From Kocuria flava (GTDB lineage Bacteria; Actinomycetota; Actinomycetes; Actinomycetales; Micrococcaceae): DNA of 64,000 bases. The notes beneath the pieces were generated by a model. The model was not told the origin of the DNA, ran no database searches, and was given only the letters and a program-made list of their open reading frames with translations. Location: positions 248,001 through 312,000 of the forward strand of contig NZ_CP013254.1 in assembly GCF_001482365.1 (NCBI RefSeq), written 5' to 3'. Position numbers and translations under genes: made by a program. The stretch's first letter is position 1, and each line of letters begins with the position of its first letter. This document shows positions 54,800-63,970 of this stretch, piece by piece.

Positions 54800-57142
54800 T
54801 CAGGCGCGCGGGGCCCGGCCGGGGGGCTGGACCGGCGCGGGGGCGGGCGGGTCGGGCACGTGCAGCGGGGCGGTCGCGGGGCGCCCGGGCGCGGCCGTGC
54901 GGGCCCGCCCATCGATCTGCAGGTCCACCGCGCCGGGCTGCCCGTCCAGGACCCGCACGACGGTGCCCGCGCGGGTGGTCTCCACCCCGAGGCGGCGCCC
55001 GCGCCAGCGCAGGCGGAAGGCGATGCGGTCCAGGCCCGCCGGCAGCCGGGGGGCCAGGCGCAGCCGCCCGCCCTCGGGGTCCAGGCCGCCGAGGCCGCAG
55101 ACCAGCGCCAGCCACGCCCCACCGGCGGAGGCCAGGTGCAGTCCCTCGGCGGTGTCCTGCTGGAGATCCCGCAGGTCCACGAGGGCGGCCTCGCGCAGGT
55201 ACGCGTGGGCGAGGTCGAGGTGGCCCACCCGGGCGCAGACCACGGCCTGCACGCACGCGGACAGGGACGAGTCGCGCACGGTGCGCCGCTCGTAGTAGTC
55301 GAGGTCCCGGGCGGTCTGCTCGGGGGTGAAGTCCTCGGCGCACCACCACAGGGCCAGCACGAGGTCGGCCTGCTTGACGACCTGGCGGCGGTAGATCTTC
55401 GCGTAGTGGAAGTGCTCCTCGATCGGGTAGCCGTCCCGCTTGGCCTCGAAGTCCCACTCGCGGTAGGTGGTGAAGCCCGCGTTGGCCGGGTGCACGCCGC
55501 GCACCTCGTCGAAGGGGACGTGGAGGCGCTGCGCGAGGTCCCGCCACCGGTCCAGCTCGTCGGCGCTCACGCCGAGGCGGCCCACGTGGTCGGGGTGGGC
55601 CGCGCACGCCGCGGCGGCGGCCCGGAGGTTGCGCCGGGCCATGAGGTTGGTGAACACGTTGTCGTCGACCACGCCGGTGTACTCGTCCGGCCCCGTCATC
55701 CCGAGCAGGTGGACCCCGCCGTCGTGGTCCTCGTGGGCCGTCGCCGCCCACACCCGGGCGGTCTCCACGAGCACGTCCACGCCGCCGACGGCGGTCAGCT
55801 CCTCGCCGGTCGTGTCCGCCCACCAGGTGAAGGCCCGGGCGATGTCGGCGTTGACGTGCATGGCCGCCGTGCTGGCGGGCCAGTACGCGGAGGTCTCGTG
55901 CCCGTCGATGGTGCGCCAGGGGAAGGACGCGCCGCCGAGGTCCAGGACGCGGGCCCGCTCGCGGGCCCGGTCCAGGGTGGAGGAGCGCCACTGCAGCAGC
56001 CGGGCGGCGTCGCGGGGGCGCAGCAGCGCCAGGGCCGGCAGCACGAAGCCCTCGACGTCCCAGAACGTGTGGCCGCTGTACCCGCCGCCGGTCAGTCCCT
56101 TCGCCCCGACCGGGGCCCGGTGCACGCAGGCCGAGGCCTGGAGGAGCTGGAACAGGTCGAAGCGCAGCGCGAGCTGCAGGTCGGGGGCGCCGTCGACCTC
56201 GACGTCGGCGCCGGCCCAGTGCTCGTCGAGGACCGCGCGCTGGTCCGCGACCAGCCCCTCCCAGCCGCGCCGGCGCGCCCCGGCCATCGCGGCGAGCACC
56301 TGACCGCGGAGGTCGTCGGCGGGGTCCTCCGCGGACCAGGAGTGGCACAGGTACTTCACGAGGTGCAGCCGCTGCCCGGGGGCGAGGTCGGTGACGACGG
56401 TCGTCATCACGCGGTCCTCGTCGCACTGCGTGCTCACCGCGCCGCCCTCGGGGACGTCGAGGGCGTGCTCGACGGCGGCCGCGACGCCGATGCCGCTGCG
56501 GGCGGTGCGGTGGACGAGGACCCCGCCGGTCCCGTGGCAGGAGTGCCGCTCGGCGCGGAAGGGCTCGGCCAGCACCTCGGCCACGCGGGGGTCCTCGTTG
56601 CGCACCTTGGGCGGGGTGCCGTTGGCCACGAGCCCGGAGCGCAGCACGACCTGCACGGTGCGGTCCAGGGCCTCGACCTCGTAGCGGATCGCCGTGACGG
56701 AGCGGTGGGCCAGGGAGACCAGGCGTGTGGAGGCCAGCCGCATCCGGGACCCGCGCGGGGTGGTCCACTGCGTCTCGCGCTCCAGCGTGCCCGCCCGCAG
56801 GTCCAGCACGCGCTCGTGGTGCTCGGGCGGGCTCTCCCGCAGGTCCAGCGGCACGCCGTCGACCTGCAGGTGCACGGTGCTGCCGTCGGCCACGCCGACG
56901 ATCGCCTGCCCGTGCTCGGGGTGCCCGTAGCCGCCCTCGGGGTAGGACAGCGGGTGGTACTCGTAGACCCCCGCCATGAACGTGCCGCGGGAGTCGCTGG
57001 GCTGCGGCTCGTCGAGGGTGCCCCGGACCCCGACGTAGCCGTTGGAGAGGGTCAGCACGGCCTCCAGGGCGCCCCGGTCCCCGAGGTCGAGGGCGGACTC
57101 GCGGACCTGCCAGGCGGAGGCGTCGTGCGGCGGTGTCTGCAT
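54800..57142 (-). CDS. Glycoside hydrolase family 65 (maltose/trehalose-type phosphorylase)
   Basis: 780-aa phosphorylase-like enzyme. The N-terminal beta-sandwich starts with [16 protein letters not shown], and the (alpha/alpha)6 barrel has [16 protein letters not shown] and the catalytic acid Glu487 in [27 protein letters not shown] and the C-terminal lobe are complete. The family splits alpha-linked disaccharides (maltose, trehalose, kojibiose) with phosphate; the linkage specificity cannot be read from sequence. No beta-phosphoglucomutase gene lies beside it, although one is the usual partner. TACGGT lies 6 nt before the ATG. Confidence 0.9.
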   Translation of the reverse strand: MQTPPHDASAWQVRESALDLGDRGALEAVLTLSNGYVGVRGTLDEPQPSDSRGTFMAGVYEYHPLSYPEGGYGHPEHGQAIVGVADGSTVHLQVDGVPLDLRESPPEHHERVLDLRAGTLERETQWTTPRGSRMRLASTRLVSLAHRSVTAIRYEVEALDRTVQVVLRSGLVANGTPPKVRNEDPRVAEVLAEPFRAERHSCHGTGGVLVHRTARSGIGVAAAVEHALDVPEGGAVSTQCDEDRVMTTVVTDLAPGQRLHLVKYLCHSWSAEDPADDLRGQVLAAMAGARRRGWEGLVADQRAVLDEHWAGADVEVDGAPDLQLALRFDLFQLLQASACVHRAPVGAKGLTGGGYSGHTFWDVEGFVLPALALLRPRDAARLLQWRSSTLDRARERARVLDLGGASFPWRTIDGHETSAYWPASTAAMHVNADIARAFTWWADTTGEELTAVGGVDVLVETARVWAATAHEDHDGGVHLLGMTGPDEYTGVVDDNVFTNLMARRNLRAAAAACAAHPDHVGRLGVSADELDRWRDLAQRLHVPFDEVRGVHPANAGFTTYREWDFEAKRDGYPIEEHFHYAKIYRRQVVKQADLVLALWWCAEDFTPEQTARDLDYYERRTVRDSSLSACVQAVVCARVGHLDLAHAYLREAALVDLRDLQQDTAEGLHLASAGGAWLALVCGLGGLDPEGGRLRLAPRLPAGLDRIAFRLRWRGRRLGVETTRAGTVVRVLDGQPGAVDLQIDGRARTAAPGRPATAPLHVPDPPAPAPVQPPGRAPRA

Positions 57143-57148
57143 GGCACC

Positions 57149-57154
57149 ACCGTA
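57149..57154 (-). promoter_or_regulatory. -10 box TACGGT, leaderless start of GH65 gene
   Basis: Complement of accgta, six bases before the GH65 ATG. Confidence 0.5.
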
Positions 57155-57195
57155 GCCGCCTCGGCCGGGGACTCCCGGCCGCGGCGGCGGGCGGC

Positions 57196-57975
57196 TCAGC
57201 GGTGCGTGAAGCGCGGCTCGCGCTTGGCCGCGAACGCGGCCATGCCCTCCTTCTGGTCCTCGGTGGCGAACAGCCCGTGGAAGAGCCGGCGCTCGAACAG
57301 CACCCCCTGGGCCAGGCCGGTCTCGAAGGCGGCGGAGACCGCCTCCTTCGCGGCCATGGCCGCCGGCAGGGACTTCGCCGCGATCGTGCCCGCCACCTCG
57401 AGGGCCTCGTCGAGGAGGCGGTCGGCGGGCACCACGCGGGAGACGAGGCCCGCGCGCTCGGCCTCCGCGGCGTCCATCTGCCGGCCGGTGAGCACCATGT
57501 CCATGGCCTTGGCCTTGCCCACGGCCCGGGTCAGCCGCTGGGAGCCGCCCATCCCGGGGATGACCCCGAGGTTGATCTCGGGCTGGCCGAAGCGGGCGGT
57601 GTCGGCGGCGATGAGCACGTCGCACATCATCGCGAGCTCGCAGCCCCCGCCGAGGGCGTAGCCGGCCACGGCGCCGACCACCGGGGTGCGGACCCGGGTG
57701 AAGGCGTCCCAGCCGGCGAACCAGTCCGCGCGGAACATCTCCGAGAAGCCCCGGTCGGCCATCTCCTTGATGTCGGCCCCTGCGGCGAAGGCCTTCCCGG
57801 AGCCGGTGAGCACGATCGCCCCGATGCCCGGGTCGGCGTCCATCGCGGCCGCGGCGGCCACGACCTCGCGCAGGGTCGCGGCGTCGAGGGCGTTGAGGGC
57901 CTTGGGCCGGTGCAGGGTGATGATCCCGGTGCGGCCGCGGGTCTCCACCCGGATGTTCTCGTGCTGCTCGGTCAT
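57196..57975 (-). CDS. Enoyl-CoA hydratase
   Basis: 259-aa crotonase-family hydratase with [19 protein letters not shown], oxyanion segments [13 protein letters not shown] and [17 protein letters not shown], and both catalytic glutamates (GGCELAM and [15 protein letters not shown]). The C-terminal helix ends at FTHR. It closely follows the short-chain enoyl-CoA hydratase (EchA/FadB1-like) consensus. The ATG overlaps the modA stop (ATGA), an odd coupling between molybdate uptake and fatty-acid oxidation that probably reflects chance packing. Confidence 0.92.
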   Translation of the reverse strand: MTEQHENIRVETRGRTGIITLHRPKALNALDAATLREVVAAAAAMDADPGIGAIVLTGSGKAFAAGADIKEMADRGFSEMFRADWFAGWDAFTRVRTPVVGAVAGYALGGGCELAMMCDVLIAADTARFGQPEINLGVIPGMGGSQRLTRAVGKAKAMDMVLTGRQMDAAEAERAGLVSRVVPADRLLDEALEVAGTIAAKSLPAAMAAKEAVSAAFETGLAQGVLFERRLFHGLFATEDQKEGMAAFAAKREPRFTHR

Positions 57976-58826
57976 GCGCTGCCTCCTGGGTCGTGCGGAT
58001 CGGGGTCGGTGCCCGCCGGCGTCGTCGCGGCGGGGGGCGGGCCGAAGCCCGCCGCGGCCAGCCGCTCCCGGCCCGCGGGGCCGGTGAGCAGCTCGGCGAA
58101 CGCCGCGGCGGCGTCCTCCTCGCCGCCGGGGACCACCACGGCGGCGTACGGGTTGGCCGCGGCGGCGGCCTCGGGCAGGGCCACGGCGTCGAGCTCGTCC
58201 TCGTGGGCGGCGACGTCGGTGACGTAGACGAGCCCCGCGTCGGCCTGCCCGGTGCGGACCTTGCCGAGGACGTCGGTCACGGCGTTCTCCTCGCTCACCG
58301 GGCGCAGGTCGACCCCGGCCAGGTCCTGGACGGTGCGCGCGGCGTGCCCGCAGGGGACCTGCTCGGCGCACACCACGGTGCGCACCCCGTCCCCGGCGAG
58401 GTCGGCGAGGGAGCCCACGCCGCGGGGGTTGCCCTCGGCCACCGCGATCACCAGCCGGTTGGTCGCCACGGGCCGCGCCGGCCCGGCGGCCCGGCCGGCG
58501 TCGAGGACCCGCTGCAGGGTGCGCTCGTCGGCGGCGACGAACAGGTCGGCGGGGGCGCCCTCGGCGATCTGCACGGCGAGGTCCGAGGAGCCGGAGAAGT
58601 TGAGGGCCACCTCCGTGCCGGGGTGGGCCCGCTCGTACTCGGCCGCGAGCTCGGGGAGCACGCCGGCGAGGGAGGACGCCGCCCACACGTCCAGGCGGTC
58701 CCCGGCCGCGGTGGGAGCGCACCCGGTCAGGGCCGCGAGCGGCAGCAGCGCGGCCGCGGCGCGGCGGCGCGCCCGGCCGGTCGGCCGGGCGGCCGGGCGG
58801 GCGTCTCCTCCGGTGCGCTGGGGCAT
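57972..58826 (-). CDS. modA: Molybdate ABC transporter substrate-binding lipoprotein
   Basis: 284-aa periplasmic-type binding protein. An Arg-rich head, a hydrophobic stretch and the lipobox ALTGC (Cys about 36) mark it as a membrane-anchored lipoprotein. The mature part has [56 protein letters not shown], the ModA oxyanion-binding pattern, and [15 protein letters not shown]. It is separated from modB and modC by three unrelated genes. The ATG was chosen at 58824-58826. Confidence 0.92.
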   Translation of the reverse strand: MPQRTGGDARPAARPTGRARRRAAAALLPLAALTGCAPTAAGDRLDVWAASSLAGVLPELAAEYERAHPGTEVALNFSGSSDLAVQIAEGAPADLFVAADERTLQRVLDAGRAAGPARPVATNRLVIAVAEGNPRGVGSLADLAGDGVRTVVCAEQVPCGHAARTVQDLAGVDLRPVSEENAVTDVLGKVRTGQADAGLVYVTDVAAHEDELDAVALPEAAAAANPYAAVVVPGGEEDAAAAFAELLTGPAGRERLAAAGFGPPPAATTPAGTDPDPHDPGGSA

Positions 58827-58892
58827 GGCGCCGATCCTAGCCGGGCGCCTCCCGGCCGGGCGGGTCCTTGCCGCCGCGCGCCGGGGCCCGTC

Positions 58893-58898
58893 TAGCAT
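58893..58898 (+). promoter_or_regulatory. -10 box TAGCAT, leaderless start of nadE
   Basis: Six bases before the nadE ATG. Confidence 0.5.
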
Positions 58899-58904
58899 GG
58901 GGGC

Positions 58905-59729
58905 ATGCGCGAACTGCAGAGGGCAATCATCGACGAGATGGGCGTGAAGCCCGAGATCGACCCGGAGCAGGAGATCGAGGCCCGGGTGGGCTTCCTGTGC
59001 GACTACCTCCGGGCCAGCGGCACCAACGGCTTCGTGCTGGGCATCAGCGGGGGACTGGACTCCACGCTGGCCGGCCGGCTCGCGCAGCTGGCGGTCGAGC
59101 GCCTGGCCGCCGACGGTGTGACGGCCGAGTTCGTGGCGGTGCGCCTTCCCTACAGGGTCCAGCACGACGAGGACGACGCGCAGGCGGCCCTGGAGTTCAT
59201 CCGCCCGTCCACCACCGTGACCTACAACGTGGCCGCCGCCGTGGACGGCTTCGAGACGGAGTTCCGCCAGGCCGCGGGCCGGGAGATCTCCGACTTCAAC
59301 AAGGGCAACATCAAGGCCCGGGTGCGGATGATCGCCCAGTACGCCCTGGCCGGGGAGCGCAACCTGCTCGTGCTCGGCACCGACCACGGCGCCGAGTCCG
59401 TGACGGGGTTCTTCACCAAGTACGGCGACGGCGGGGCGGACGTGCTGCCGCTGTTCGGGCTGAACAAGCGGCAGAACCGGCTGCTGACGAAGACCCTCGG
59501 CGCCGAGGAGCGGCTGTGGGCCAAGGCCCCGACCGCCGACCTGCTCGACGACGCCCCGGGCCAGACCGACGAGGCCGAGCTGGGGCTCTCCTACGACGAC
59601 ATCGACGACTACCTCGAGGGCCGGGAGGTCGACGACGCGGTGGCGGAGCGGATCGAGCACCGCTGGCGCATCACCCGTCACAAGCGCACGACGCCCGCCA
59701 CGCCCCTCGACGACTGGTGGCGCCGCTGA
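58905..59729 (+). CDS. nadE: NH3-dependent NAD+ synthetase
   Basis: 274-aa enzyme that amidates nicotinate adenine dinucleotide using ammonia and ATP. The PP-loop LGISGGLDSTLAGRLAQL is at about 45-62. FNKGNIKARVRMIAQYALAG, VLGTDHGAESVTGFFTKYGDGGADVLPLFGLNKRQ and ERIEHRWRITRHKR follow. There is no glutaminase domain, so free ammonia is the donor. The length is standard for this short form. Confidence 0.95.
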   Translation: MRELQRAIIDEMGVKPEIDPEQEIEARVGFLCDYLRASGTNGFVLGISGGLDSTLAGRLAQLAVERLAADGVTAEFVAVRLPYRVQHDEDDAQAALEFIRPSTTVTYNVAAAVDGFETEFRQAAGREISDFNKGNIKARVRMIAQYALAGERNLLVLGTDHGAESVTGFFTKYGDGGADVLPLFGLNKRQNRLLTKTLGAEERLWAKAPTADLLDDAPGQTDEAELGLSYDDIDDYLEGREVDDAVAERIEHRWRITRHKRTTPATPLDDWWRR

Positions 59730-59738
59730 GCCCGCGCT

Positions 59739-59762
59739 CCCGGCCCGCTCCCGCGGGCCGGG
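59739..59762. terminator. 10-bp hairpin between convergent nadE and CAP gene
   Basis: Arms 59739-59748 and 59753-59762 are complementary, with loop tccc. It overlaps neither coding region and probably ends both transcripts. Confidence 0.6.
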
Positions 59763-59763
59763 T

Positions 59764-61107
59764 TCAGCGGGTGACCCACACCCGCTTCGTCACCGACGAC
59801 CAGTGCACGGTGTGGCCTCCGGAGAAGCGCTGGCGGACCTCCGTGCCCCACCGGTACTCGTCGGTGACCGGGAAGCCGTAGCCGCGCTCGTAGCCGGCCG
59901 CCTTCCACCGCTGCCCGATCGCGCTGTTCTCCTGCACGATCCGGGCCCCGGCGCCCGGGCTCCAGAGCACCTTGTAGACGTTCGTCCCGCGGCGGAACAT
60001 CTGCCAGGCGCCGCCGGGCAGGGACCGCTCCTCGATCACGGGCAGGCCGTGGGTGTGCTCCCGGCCCGCGGCGATCCACTTGCGCCCGATCGCGGTCCAG
60101 TTCTCCAGGGGCCAGGCGCCGTGGCCCGGGGCCCAGTAGATCGTGGTGGTGCGCCCGGCGCGGGCGAACTGCTGGTAGACCCCGCCCTCGGCGAGCCCGC
60201 CGCGCTCGGGGGTGGTCGGCGCCCCGACCACGGCCTCCCCGCCCATCCGGGCCCAGCGCGAGCCGATGGCCCCGCCCACGGGGTGGGCCGTGGGCACGGG
60301 GGCCTGCCAGCCCGACTCCGGGTCGGCCCAGGTGCCGGGCACGGCCTGCCCGGCCGGGTACGCGTAGTAGTAGAGGGTCAGGTAGGTCTCCCACCCGGGA
60401 CCGTCCGGGCCGGTCGTGGGCACGTGGGCCACCCCGATGCCCACGTGCGTGAGGTCCCGGGCGAACTGGTCGGTGCCGTTGCGCGGGTAGAAGTCCAGCA
60501 GCCAGTGGGTGAGCGCCTGCACGGCGTCCGTGCCCGCGAACGTCCCGGTGAACTCGCCCTTGCCGTAGTACTGGTCCATCCGCGTCCCCCCGGCCGGGGC
60601 CCCGGACCACGGGTCGGGGTTGGACAGCGGCGCCCGGGCCGCGGCCATGGTCTCGGCCCACCGCTGGGCGGTGCGCGAGAGGGCGCTGTTGTAGGCCAGC
60701 GGCGCCCGTCTCGCCTGCCCCCGGTGCTCGTTGACGATCCGGAAGGCCTCCTCGACGTGGGCGAGCGTGGTGACGGGGGCCGCGGCGGCGGTGCCCGTGC
60801 GGCCGGCCGAGGACCCCGGGGCGGAGGGCTCCCCGGCGCGGGGATCCGCGGCGGCCGCCGCGGCACCGGCCGGGGCCGCGGGCGGGGCGGCGGGCGCGCC
60901 GTCGATCGTCGCCCCGCCGCTGAGCACGCCCCCCGGGGCGGATCCGGGCCGGCCGCCGGGAGCGGACGCGCCCGGCTCCGGGGCGGGCGCACCGGGGTCC
61001 GCGGCGGCCGGGGCGGGCAGCTCGGCGGCGAGCGCCGGAACGCCCCCGAGCAGCAGGGCCGTGGCGGTGGCCAGGGCCAGGAGGGAGCGGGGCGGGACAG
61101 CGGGCAC
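59764..61107 (-). CDS. Secreted CAP-domain protein with LGFP repeats
   Basis: 447-aa exported protein. It starts with a signal peptide (SLLALATATALLLGGVPALAAE), then a long low-complexity Pro/Ala/Gly linker (about 30-125). A CAP/SCP-like domain follows (HVEEAFRIVNEHRGQARRAPLAYNSALSRTAQRWAETMA). The C-terminal half has about three LGFP-type repeats of the form IGxRW..G..xxxGxPxxEE......QxF..G..I.W, which are thought to bind cell-wall components. It is probably a cell-surface protein. The GTG at 61105-61107 has gaggag upstream and starts the signal peptide directly. Confidence 0.85.
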   Translation of the reverse strand: MPAVPPRSLLALATATALLLGGVPALAAELPAPAAADPGAPAPEPGASAPGGRPGSAPGGVLSGGATIDGAPAAPPAAPAGAAAAAADPRAGEPSAPGSSAGRTGTAAAAPVTTLAHVEEAFRIVNEHRGQARRAPLAYNSALSRTAQRWAETMAAARAPLSNPDPWSGAPAGGTRMDQYYGKGEFTGTFAGTDAVQALTHWLLDFYPRNGTDQFARDLTHVGIGVAHVPTTGPDGPGWETYLTLYYYAYPAGQAVPGTWADPESGWQAPVPTAHPVGGAIGSRWARMGGEAVVGAPTTPERGGLAEGGVYQQFARAGRTTTIYWAPGHGAWPLENWTAIGRKWIAAGREHTHGLPVIEERSLPGGAWQMFRRGTNVYKVLWSPGAGARIVQENSAIGQRWKAAGYERGYGFPVTDEYRWGTEVRQRFSGGHTVHWSSVTKRVWVTR

Positions 61108-61156
61108 GGGGGGCTCCTCGGGCTGGGGGCGGCACCGCCGGGGGACGCGGGCCGGA

Positions 61157-61180
61157 CAAAAATTAGCATTAGCAATCCAG
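61157..61180. promoter_or_regulatory. AT-rich promoter-like island upstream of the CAP gene
   Basis: acaaaaattagcattagcaa is by far the most AT-rich stretch in this part of the window. It contains the direct repeat ttagca-ttagca. On the minus strand it offers TAATTT as a -10. It lies 50-70 bp before the CAP gene start. Confidence 0.45.
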
Positions 61181-61282
61181 CCTGGCCAGGGGAGCGCGTC
61201 ACGGGGAGTCGCCGGGCCGGGCGGGCGCGGCACGGGCGCGGCGCGGACCCGTCCGGGGCACGGGCGCGGGCACGCCAGCCGG

Positions 61283-61288
61283 TAACGT
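61283..61288 (+). promoter_or_regulatory. -10 box TAACGT, leaderless start of xth
   Basis: Seven bases before the ATG of the exonuclease III gene. Confidence 0.45.
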
Positions 61289-61295
61289 GGAGCGC

Positions 61296-62102
61296 ATGAG
61301 GATCGCCACCTGGAACGTGAACTCCATCCGCGCCCGCGCCGACCGCGTGGAGGCGTGGCTGCGGCGCTCCGACGTGGACGTCCTCGCGATCCAGGAGACC
61401 AAGGCGAAGGACGAGAACTTCCCCTGGGAGCTGTTCGAGTTCATGGGCTACGACGTCGCCCACTTCGGCCTGAGCCAGTGGAACGGCGTGGCCATCGCCT
61501 CCCGGGTGGGCCTCGACGACGTCGAGCGCACCTTCCCGGACCAGCCCGCCTTCGGCAAGCCCGGCGAGGAACCGGTGCCGGAGGCGCGCGCGATCGGCGC
61601 CACGTGCGGCGGGGTGCGCGTGTGGTCCCTCTACGTCCCCAACGGCCGGGGCCTGGAGGATCCCCACATGCCGTACAAGCTCGAGTGGCTGCGGGTGCTC
61701 AAGGACCACGCCCGCCGGTGGGTCGAGGAGGACGCCGCGGCGCAGGTCGCCCTGGTCGGCGACTGGAACGTGGCCCCGCAGGACGAGGACGTGTGGGACC
61801 TGCAGTTCTTCCTCGACAACGGGCTCACCCACGTCAGCGAGCCCGAGCGCGCGGCCTTCCGGGCGTTCCTCGAGGAGGCCGGCTACCAGGACGTGGTGCG
61901 CCCCCGCCACCCCGGCCCCGGCGTCTACACCTACTGGGACTACAAGGGCCTGCGCTTCCCCAAGAAGGAGGGCATGCGCATCGACTTCCAGCTCTACTCC
62001 CCCGCCCTCGCCGCGCGCGTCACCGACGCCCTGATCGACCGCGAGGAGCGCAAGGGCAAGGGCGCCTCCGACCACGCGCCCGTCGTCGTGGCGATCGACT
62101 GA
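61296..62102 (+). CDS. xth: Exodeoxyribonuclease III
   Basis: 268-aa AP endonuclease/3'-5' exonuclease of base-excision repair. It has MRIATWNVNSIRAR at the N-terminus, the metal Glu in LAIQETKAKDENFP (about 36), LVGDWNVAPQDEDVWD and the final GASDHAPVVVAID with the catalytic Asp-His. The length is normal. I chose the ATG at 61296; a GTG at 61287 is less likely given the -10 position. Confidence 0.95.
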   Translation: MRIATWNVNSIRARADRVEAWLRRSDVDVLAIQETKAKDENFPWELFEFMGYDVAHFGLSQWNGVAIASRVGLDDVERTFPDQPAFGKPGEEPVPEARAIGATCGGVRVWSLYVPNGRGLEDPHMPYKLEWLRVLKDHARRWVEEDAAAQVALVGDWNVAPQDEDVWDLQFFLDNGLTHVSEPERAAFRAFLEEAGYQDVVRPRHPGPGVYTYWDYKGLRFPKKEGMRIDFQLYSPALAARVTDALIDREERKGKGASDHAPVVVAID

Positions 62103-62107
62103 GCGCC

Positions 62108-62980
62108 GTGGCCCAGCTGCTGCAGGTCGGGCGGGCGTTCCGCTCCGCGACGGGGATCCCGCACGAGTTCGCCCTGCGGGTCTACGTGCCCGCCGAGGAC
62201 CTCGACGCCCTCTACGCGCCCCTGCTGCCCCGGGCGCTGCCGCCGGAGGAGGCCGGGGTCAACCAGCTCACCGAGCAGCTGGCCCGCCTCGCCGCACCGG
62301 GGGCGGACCCCCTGCCCCCGGCGAGCGAGCCCCTGTGGACGCTGCCGTTCTCCTGCGCCCCCGCGGGGCGGCGGATGCTCGCCGCCGGTCTCGGGGACTT
62401 CCCCGTCTTCCACCCCCCGCAGCGGCTGCGCCGGTCCCTGCGCCTCGTGGCGCTGGCGGAGGAGGAGGGCGGGCAGCCGCTGCCGTCCCTGCTCGTCCCG
62501 GAGGAGGCCGTGAAGGCCGCCGGCGAGCGCGTCACCCGGGAGCACTTCACCCCGGTGTACGCGCGGCAGGCGGCGTTCACGGCGCCGATGGCGTGGTTCG
62601 CGCCCTTCACGGCGGAGGACCACGTGGAGAGCCTCCACCACGGCAACCGGGTGCACCGCTGCGCCGTGCCGGTCGACGTCGCCACCCGCCGCGTCGTGCA
62701 CGCCGCACAGGTCGTGGAGGACGCCGGCGGGGAGGACCTCGAGGGGCTCGGCGAGGACCTCACGCACCTGGCCCGGTGGCTGGGGGCCTTCCCCGCCAAC
62801 GGGCTGCTGGTGCTGCACTACGGCGCGGTCGCCGACCGGTTCCAGCCCGACGAGAGCCCGCAGGACCTCCAGGACGCCGTCGCCCTGCTCGACGCCCGGG
62901 ACGACACCGGCGCGGCGGTGGCCTTCCGCCGGCTGATGCACCGCTGGCTGCCCCTGGCCCACCTCGAGACCGCCAGCTGA
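62108..62980 (+). CDS. Hypothetical protein (290 aa)
   Basis: I do not recognise the family. The protein is soluble and acidic, with no signal peptide. Conserved-looking segments are SATGIPHEFALRVYVP, GVNQLTEQLARLAAPG, PVFHPPQRLRRSLRLVAL, ARQAAFTAPMAWFAPFTAEDHVE and LLVLHYGAVADRFQPDESPQDLQDAVALLD. The GTG start is 5 nt after the xth stop, so it is probably co-transcribed with exonuclease III. A link to DNA repair would be speculation. Confidence 0.75.
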   Translation: MAQLLQVGRAFRSATGIPHEFALRVYVPAEDLDALYAPLLPRALPPEEAGVNQLTEQLARLAAPGADPLPPASEPLWTLPFSCAPAGRRMLAAGLGDFPVFHPPQRLRRSLRLVALAEEEGGQPLPSLLVPEEAVKAAGERVTREHFTPVYARQAAFTAPMAWFAPFTAEDHVESLHHGNRVHRCAVPVDVATRRVVHAAQVVEDAGGEDLEGLGEDLTHLARWLGAFPANGLLVLHYGAVADRFQPDESPQDLQDAVALLDARDDTGAAVAFRRLMHRWLPLAHLETAS

Positions 62981-62993
62981 GCGGCGGGGCCGC

Positions 62994-63611
62994 TCAGCCG
63001 ACGGCGGCGCCCAGCGCCACCTCGCGCCGGCCCGTCAGGGTCCGGGGGACGTCGTGGCTGACCAGCAGCACCGCGCGGTCGCGGCTCCACTCCACGAGCT
63101 CCTCGGCGAGCACCCCGGCGGCCTCCTCGTCGAGGCCCAGGAAGGGCTCGTCCAGGCCCACCGCGGCGAACTCCCCGAGCGTGCACATGATGATCCACAG
63201 CTTGCGGGCGCTGCCCGTGGAGAGCGCGGAGACCGTGTCGTCGGTCCACCGGTCCAGCCCGTACCGTTCCGCCCGGGACGCGGCGGCACGCCACGGCAGG
63301 CCCCGGGCGCGGGTGGCGAACTCCAGGTGCTCGCGCACCGTCAGCTGCGGGTAGAGGGCCTGGTCGACCCCGCAGTAGCGCCGGAGTGCCCGCACGGCCG
63401 GGTCCTGGGCGTCGTGCCCGCACACCCGCACCGCACCGGAGCCCGCCGCTGCGTACCCGGCGTAGAGCAGCAGCACCGAGCTCTTGCCGGAGCCGTTGGG
63501 GCCGGTCAGGTGGACCACGGCGCCGGGGTCCGCCGTGAGGCGCAGCCCCCGGAGCACCGGCTGGTCCCCGTAGCCGAAGAACACGTCCTGGAAGTCGATC
63601 AAGCCCGCCAC
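62994..63611 (-). CDS. ABC transporter ATP-binding protein with unusual signature
   Basis: 205-aa ATPase. Walker A is LTGPNGSGKSSVLLL, the Q-loop region CGVDQALYPQLTVREHL, Walker B VGLDEPFLGLDEEAAG, and the switch His is in LLVSHDV. The ABC signature reads LSTGSARKLWI rather than LSGGQ, as in some bacteriocin- or lantibiotic-type exporters. The GTG at 63609-63611 has agagaggag upstream and overlaps the end of the membrane protein gene by 13 nt. It probably energises a transporter whose membrane part is encoded upstream. Confidence 0.85.
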   Translation of the reverse strand: MAGLIDFQDVFFGYGDQPVLRGLRLTADPGAVVHLTGPNGSGKSSVLLLYAGYAAAGSGAVRVCGHDAQDPAVRALRRYCGVDQALYPQLTVREHLEFATRARGLPWRAAASRAERYGLDRWTDDTVSALSTGSARKLWIIMCTLGEFAAVGLDEPFLGLDEEAAGVLAEELVEWSRDRAVLLVSHDVPRTLTGRREVALGAAVG

Positions 63612-63970
63612 GGGACTCCTCTCGTGCGGTGGACCGCGACGGCCACGCCCACGGCGAGCACGGCGCAGGTGTATACGGACAGCGCTGCCACGCCCCAGGC
63701 CCCCGAGGACAGCGCGAAGAACGGGGCGCACAGTGCGAGGACGCACACGGAGGAGACCGTGCCCTGGGTCGTCCTCCCGTCGACGCCCTGCCCCCCGCCC
63801 TCCACGGCCTCGGCGATCAGGGCGGCGCCCACCACGAGGATCGGCAGCAGGCCGAGCGCCAGCGCCGACCGGGCGGAGACGAGCAGGCCGACCCCCGCGG
63901 CCAGGAACAGCCACTCCCGGCCCACGAGCCGGGGCAGCGCCCCGAGCGCGCCGAGGAGCACCCGCGCCAT
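63599..63970 (-). CDS. Membrane protein, probable ABC permease part, possibly cut by the window edge
   Basis: At least 123 aa with three or four hydrophobic segments (LFLAAGVGLLVSARSALALGLLPILVVGAALIAEAV, VSSVCVLALCAPFFALSSGAWGVAALSVYTCAVLAVGVAVAV). The frame stays open beyond the ATG at 63968-63970 to the window edge, so the true start may lie outside. It overlaps the ATPase gene and is probably its membrane partner. No specific transporter family was recognised. Confidence 0.6.
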   Translation of the reverse strand: MARVLLGALGALPRLVGREWLFLAAGVGLLVSARSALALGLLPILVVGAALIAEAVEGGGQGVDGRTTQGTVSSVCVLALCAPFFALSSGAWGVAALSVYTCAVLAVGVAVAVHRTRGVPWRA

